Shown piece after piece: positions 54,801 through 58,474 of a DNA stretch of 58,474 nt. This DNA comes from Bacteroidales bacterium (GTDB lineage Bacteria; Bacteroidota; Bacteroidia; Bacteroidales; PXBB01), in NCBI GenBank assembly GCA_028698995.1, contig JAQVVM010000020.1, positions 1 through 58,474 of the forward strand, given 5' to 3'. How positions within the stretch are numbered: the stretch's first letter is position 1; every line of letters begins with the position of its first letter. A program made the translations under genes and the position numbers. The notes below the pieces were generated by a model. It saw only the letters and a program-made list of their open reading frames with translations, did not search any database and was not told the DNA's origin.

Positions 54801-57800
54801 ATTAAATCTTGGAAATTCATGGTTTCCATGGAATGGCACACGATTATTATTAGAATTTCTTTATCCCGGATACAATACCATTCTTATAAGAGGCGATGTT
54901 GCTCAGAATGCTACAGGATCATTAACCAACACAGCAACTATTTACAGTCCTGTTACACTTGACCCAAATACTGCCAACAATGAGTCAACAGTAATAACTA
55001 ACATATTACAGTCAGCAGACCTGAGCTTAACAAAACAGGTAATTAATTCACCAATTTTAATAGGTGGTCAGATTGTTTACCAGATCAATGTTTTTAATAA
55101 TGGTCCAAGTTCAGCAACTAATGTAGTGATTCAAGACATTATTGACCCTCTGATAATTTCAAATACAGAGTATTCAGTAGATGGTGGCGCTAATTGGTTA
55201 AGCCCGTGGACAGGCTCACTGAATATTGGTTCATTAAACAGTCAGGCAACTTATTCGGTAAGAATCAGAGGAACTGTTGTTGATGCTACACCAAATCCAA
55301 ATGTGAACCCTATTCCAAACACAGCAGTTGTATCATCCGATGTTAACGACCCCAATCCAGGAAACAATACAGTAACAATCATGACTCCCTTAAACGAAGA
55401 AGCAGATGTATCAATTGTCAAAACAGGTCCCGCTTCAGTAGTTGCAGGTTTACCAATACAGTATACCATTACCGTAACCAATAACAGCAATACTTTTGAT
55501 GCTGACAATGTCATTGTACAAGACATTATTAATCTCACAAATATTACAAATGTTGAATTTTCCTATGATGGTGGTACGAATTGGTATCCATGGTTAAATC
55601 AGTATATAATAGGAACACTTACCCCTCTGCAATCAGTTCAGATTCTTATCAGGGGGGAAGTATTAAGCAGTGTTACAGCAAACATTCCAAATACCGCTGT
55701 AGTTGAAACAGACACACCCGATCCCGACCAGTCCAATAATACTTCAACTGTGCTTACTCCTGTTCAGATAATATCAGACCTATACATTGTCAAAATTCAG
55801 ATTGATCCGGCTGATTTGCCACTTGATTCTGCAGCCATATTCGGAAATCCTTTTGACTATGTCATTGACCCTGTTGGCATTACAGCCGGTGATAGTATTT
55901 ATTATGTGTTGTTTTATGGCAATAATGGTCCCAGTGATGCTACCAATGTAATAATAGATGATGTTATCCCTTCAGGTATTTCAGGTGTTGTGACTTCCCG
56001 TTGTCAGTTCTCTTTTGCTCCATGGTCCGGAAGTGGCAATCTTGGTAGCATAATTACCGGTGGGGGTTGTGTTTTAGTTATAAAAGGTATTGTTAATACT
56101 GATGCTTCCGGTACATTAACTAATACAGCAATTATAAGCAACAGTGATGGCATAACCGATCCTGACCTAGCAAATAATACATCTACATTCAATACACCTG
56201 TTCAGGCACAAGCCGATCTTGCTATTCAAAAAACTGTTGACAACAGCACCCCATATGTTGGTAATGATGTAACGTTTACCATTACTGTAAACAATAATGG
56301 CCCCAACAGTGCCACAAATGTTAGTTTGTATGATTTGTTACCAAACGGTTATACTTATGTTTCGCACAATACCGCTTCTGGAAGCTATAGTAATATTACC
56401 GGTGTTTGGAATATCGGAAATGTAAATTTTCCCGGATCTGTCAGTCTTACAATAACTGCAACCGTTAACCTGCCGGGAGTTGGAGTAAACTACCTCAATT
56501 CAGTAAGCCTCACTACTCTTGACCAACTTGACCCTGATCCTTCTAATAATTCAGATGACGAGATCACCTATCCCATAAATGTTATTGTTGCCAATGACGA
56601 TTCATTCGGTCCTGTTAATGGTTATACAGGCGCCAACAATGTGCTTAATGTTTTTGGCAATGATTTATTAAACGGTTCAGCAGTTGTACCAGCCAATCTG
56701 ATACTAACAGAAACGCTTCCGGAACCTTCAGGTTATTTAACATTAAATACCGATGGCAGTGTTGATGTAACATCTGGAACACCTGCAGGCACATACACGC
56801 TGACCTATCAGATTTGTGAAATTATTAATCTGTCCAATTGTGATGATGCCATAGTAAGTATCACAGTTGTTGCTGCACCTATTGACGCTGTTAATGATTT
56901 CGCTATGGGTATAAATGGATATACCGGTGGTGTTGCTGTTGTAAATGTTTTTGGTAATGATATGTTAAATAATTCAGCTGTTATTCCATCAGAAGTTATT
57001 TTAACTGAAACGATTGCTGAGCCCAACGGCTTCCTTACCCTTAACCCCAACGGCACCGTAGATGTAGCTTCAGGAACCCCAGCCGGTACATATTATCTGA
57101 CCTATCAGATTTGCGAAATTATTAATCCTTCAAATTGTGATGATGCCTTAGTAAGTATTACAGTTGATGCCTCACCGATTGTCGCTGTCAATGATTTCGC
57201 AACGGGTATAAACGGATATAACGGAGGTGCTGCTGTTGTAAATGTTTTTGACAATGATTTGTTAAACAATACAGCTGTCATTGCATCCGAAGTTATTTTG
57301 ACAGAAACCATTGCCGAACCCAACGGGTACCTTACTTTAAATGCTAATGGAACAGTAGATGTGTCAGCAGGAACTCCTGCAGGAACATATTATCTGACTT
57401 ATCAGATATGCGAAGTGTTGAATCCTTCTAATTGTGATGATGCAATTGTTAGCATTGGTGTTATGGCTGCTCCAATCATAGCTTTTGATGATTTTGAAAG
57501 CGGTATTAATGGTTTTACCGGAGCGACAAATGTTCTGAATGTATTTGAAAATGATATATTGAATGGCCTTGATGTTATACCTTCAGAAGTCATCCTTTCA
57601 GAAATTGTAGCTGACCCGTCCGGTAGTTTAACCTTAAATCCTGATGGCTCTGTTGATGTAGCAGCAGGCACTCCTGAAGGCTTTTATACTTTAACTTATC
57701 AAATATGTGAAGTGCTAAACCCAAGCAATTGTGATATTGCTGATGTAAATATATTGGTTACTGCTGCAGTAATTATAGCGAATGATGATAATTTCAGCTC

Positions 57801-58474
57801 TAACCCGATGGATTGCGAAAACGGAGGCATATCCGGTAATGTTCTTGCCAACGACCTTCTTGACGCAGCTCCCGTTAACTTTAATGATGTAACCATCTCT
57901 ATTACAAATAATGGTGGCATTGCCGGCGCATCAATAGCAGCTAATGGGAACCTTAATATCCCTGCAGGTGTGGCTGTCGGTACATACACCTTATCTTATC
58001 AAATTTGTGAGGTTATCAATCCGGCCAATTGTGATGAAGCAGATATCACTGTCTTAATAAATGATACAGTGAATCCCGAAATAATTTGTGCGGCTGATGT
58101 AAACGTGAATGTCGATCCTGCATCTTGTGAAGCAAGCGGTGTAAGCATCACGCCCCCTCAGACTGATGACAATTGCGGTGTCATGTCACTCATTGGTGTC
58201 AGAAGTGACAATCTGCCATTAAGTGCCCCATACCCACTTGGTCTAACTACAATAACATGGACTGTTACCGACTTTGGAAATAATACAGCAACATGTAACC
58301 AAACTGTGACAGTTACAGACAATGAACTCCCCACAATCTCTTGTGCAGTTCCAGCCGTATCTTACAATACAGACTTAGGTGTGTGCACTTACACCGTCAC
58401 AACAACAGCCCTTGACCCTGTAACAACAGGCGACAACTGCTCAGTGACTTCTGTAGTCAATGATTATAATGGTA
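51880..58474 (+). CDS. Giant modular secreted protein, 3' end beyond the window
   Basis: An unbroken frame of at least 2,198 codons from ATG 51880; I checked the frame at many points to the last base. Residues 1-47 are a long signal peptide (core VVFSLVLMIGLIFISSALKA). About 50-385: a GATase-like domain with GDIYVLPHADPDDW and NNGGYLWTGCHAVSVLE. About 387-470: PKD-like. About 470-625: Cys-containing beta domain. About 625-707: HYR. About 709-900: two repeat domains of the type described below. About 906-1565: five DUF11-like domains. About 1567-2062: five tandem repeats. About 2066-2147: HYR, then a partial further one. The build is that of Bacteroidota surface adhesins; a C-terminal gliding-motility or T9SS domain probably lies outside the window, but this is inference. 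Confidence 0.88.
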   Translation, partial: MKINYLQKNQYKFKAYQLFIKKITSSFVVFSLVLMIGLIFISSALKAQNPMVTFAQGSYIIDVGSLTQTNANGLKPYGLLYQLITVDGIPVSWAINSSKAKDGVDFTAEGKDYRGGPFIISAEHVNAAIITKINTWKAKGVIVDGPMLNSFSAPVFHELTSWPRAVIDDANDQLIEPFYTYAEIPSSSYLLGANPSLLNNCGDIYVLPHADPDDWTSSWLTGLKDFVNNGGYLWTGCHAVSVLENLPGCNFLSVDGLINYNSHSNGTVPFTYNNHGDPIMQFIGTMDAATQNSGSERIYLPKPAGWRPTTKLAVVDPDHPQTGVGKISPGPALACTYGHAFGDVNKGMVMYQAGHNVSSSGASSVAFGRAYFNFLLLGGVQKEININLTYPTSVSPNTTYNFSAVATGGIAPYTYQWSVQGGGSFSNTNTSATTYTTPSEIVNIVVKLEVTDACGRKNFVTVVLNQGVTVNCLADAVQPTPPVVYCGPGNTNPILFTDLAVSEIYNPLNCEGTKTFTWKYIDCGGFTRYWSYIYTIKDLIPPTGTAPADITNLECVSQIPPADASAITDEADNCGGVVNVSVSDINNGGAGCNASPFVVTRTFTLTDCGGNTTNLVQTITVKDLTPPSINCFADIFAQTATGLCSATVNITAPTTSDNCGVANVSGTRSDLLALNALYPVGVTTITWTATDNCGLTSVCTQLVTVNAPPDAVNDNFSSNPVNSYSGGSAGNVLLNDLLNCQLVDYNDVDITLIDNGGISGASISNEGILSIPPQTPAGSYTLSYQICDVLIPANCDNALITVVVNAAPILAVNDFASGINGTSGAVNALNVFDNDLLNGVQVIPAQVLLTLITPNANLVLNPDGSVDVLPFTPGGTYTLTYQICEALNPANCSQAIVSVQVIPTSDIAILKSQINPSNLPVGTYTNLLYVTPSQITAGTKIYYFLKVDNYGPNNSINALITDNMPAGISNAEYSLNLGNSWFPWNGTRLLLEFLYPGYNTILIRGDVAQNATGSLTNTATIYSPVTLDPNTANNESTVITNILQSADLSLTKQVINSPILIGGQIVYQINVFNNGPSSATNVVIQDIIDPLIISNTEYSVDGGANWLSPWTGSLNIGSLNSQATYSVRIRGTVVDATPNPNVNPIPNTAVVSSDVNDPNPGNNTVTIMTPLNEEADVSIVKTGPASVVAGLPIQYTITVTNNSNTFDADNVIVQDIINLTNITNVEFSYDGGTNWYPWLNQYIIGTLTPLQSVQILIRGEVLSSVTANIPNTAVVETDTPDPDQSNNTSTVLTPVQIISDLYIVKIQIDPADLPLDSAAIFGNPFDYVIDPVGITAGDSIYYVLFYGNNGPSDATNVIIDDVIPSGISGVVTSRCQFSFAPWSGSGNLGSIITGGGCVLVIKGIVNTDASGTLTNTAIISNSDGITDPDLANNTSTFNTPVQAQADLAIQKTVDNSTPYVGNDVTFTITVNNNGPNSATNVSLYDLLPNGYTYVSHNTASGSYSNITGVWNIGNVNFPGSVSLTITATVNLPGVGVNYLNSVSLTTLDQLDPDPSNNSDDEITYPINVIVANDDSFGPVNGYTGANNVLNVFGNDLLNGSAVVPANLILTETLPEPSGYLTLNTDGSVDVTSGTPAGTYTLTYQICEIINLSNCDDAIVSITVVAAPIDAVNDFAMGINGYTGGVAVVNVFGNDMLNNSAVIPSEVILTETIAEPNGFLTLNPNGTVDVASGTPAGTYYLTYQICEIINPSNCDDALVSITVDASPIVAVNDFATGINGYNGGAAVVNVFDNDLLNNTAVIASEVILTETIAEPNGYLTLNANGTVDVSAGTPAGTYYLTYQICEVLNPSNCDDAIVSIGVMAAPIIAFDDFESGINGFTGATNVLNVFENDILNGLDVIPSEVILSEIVADPSGSLTLNPDGSVDVAAGTPEGFYTLTYQICEVLNPSNCDIADVNILVTAAVIIANDDNFSSNPMDCENGGISGNVLANDLLDAAPVNFNDVTISITNNGGIAGASIAANGNLNIPAGVAVGTYTLSYQICEVINPANCDEADITVLINDTVNPEIICAADVNVNVDPASCEASGVSITPPQTDDNCGVMSLIGVRSDNLPLSAPYPLGLTTITWTVTDFGNNTATCNQTVTVTDNELPTISCAVPAVSYNTDLGVCTYTVTTTALDPVTTGDNCSVTSVVNDYNG
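54595..56575 (+). repeat. Block of five DUF11-like domains
   Basis: Starts near 54595, 55015, 55405, 55765 and 56212. Each has an ADLxIxK-type opening strand (for example ADLSLTKQVINSP, ADVSIVKTGPAS, ADLAIQKTVDNS), a central YxxxVxNNGP stretch and a closing NTAxxxxxxxDPxxxNN stretch, the DUF11 layout. They separate the two groups of 96-100-residue repeats. Confidence 0.8.
56578..58065 (+). repeat. Five tandem ~300-bp repeats in the giant protein gene
   Basis: Units begin near 56578, 56880, 57180, 57480 and 57776, encoding domains of about 96-100 residues with the skeleton VNDFxxGINGYTG, NVFxNDLLN, SEVILTE, LTLNPDGSVDV, GTPAGTYTLTYQICE, NPSNCDDA. The second and third units are the most alike at DNA level; the last is divergent. 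Two related units lie earlier, at about 54004-54297 and 54301-54579, before the DUF11 block. The pattern suggests duplication by recombination. Confidence 0.88.

Noticed and set aside
55251..57989. Several minus-strand frames of 60-96 codons inside the giant gene
   Set aside because: They are shadows of the repetitive plus-strand coding region; three of them are copies of one another because they follow the repeats.

Overview
The window reads as chromosomal DNA of an AT-rich member of the Bacteroidota, probably a Bacteroidales-like lineage. Evidence: TAnnTTTG-type -7 promoter boxes in front of many genes, two secreted proteins ending in type IX secretion (T9SS) sorting domains, a FISUMP lipoprotein, a Bacteroidota-type SerC/SerA pair, and a standard code in which TGA is a stop. 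No tRNA, rRNA, CRISPR array, phage or complete insertion sequence was recognised.

Layout. 1-5.0 kb: 5'-damaged or oddly started DCC-family gene, rplU-rpmA, serS, then a small membrane-anchored protein and a TPR protein. 5.0-6.5 kb: acidic hypothetical protein, def, ruvX. 6.6-12.8 kb: a ~1,935-residue T9SS beta-helix protein followed by a 57-residue peptide gene and a strong terminator. 12.8-27.0 kb: rRNA methyltransferase, a non-coding stretch with four REP-like hairpins, an ABC-F ATPase, a Ste24-type protease, a TPR histidine kinase, a second T9SS protein, a FISUMP gene interrupted by TGA, and a 1,240-residue hybrid histidine kinase. 27.2-31.6 kb: acyl-CoA reductase, a hypothetical secreted protein, serC and serA. 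31.7-39.4 kb: DEAD-box helicase with a repetitive basic tail, a gluzincin-type gene bracketed by a spaced direct repeat, then permease, adaptor and Na+/solute symporter genes. 39.4-46.8 kb: a minus-strand run holding much of the molybdenum cofactor pathway (mobB-like, moeA, moaA, moaC, MOSC-MogA fusion) with an aldehyde dehydrogenase translationally coupled in the middle. 46.9-51.5 kb: MgtC-like protein, radical SAM protein, lipoprotein, FprA-like flavodiiron protein, YbaK/ProX-like deacylase. 51.9 kb to the end: one uninterrupted reading frame, at least 2,198 codons, for a giant modular surface protein that runs off the window.

How the genes fit together. The best-defined pathway is Moco synthesis: MoaA and MoaC make cyclic pyranopterin, the MogA half of the fusion and MoeA adenylate MPT and insert molybdate, and MobB and MOSC belong to later or auxiliary steps. 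MoaD, MoaE and the molybdoenzyme served are not in the window. Surface biology is the other theme: two T9SS cargo proteins, a giant repeat protein, an OMP-like barrel and lipoproteins.

I found no wholly new system that can be demonstrated from sequence alone. The observations most worth a second look are the giant mosaic protein, the spaced repeat around the gluzincin gene, the peptide plus strand-specific terminator after the T9SS protein, the TGA-interrupted FISUMP gene, the hairpin cluster at 14.2-14.4 kb, and the aldehyde dehydrogenase inside the Moco operon.
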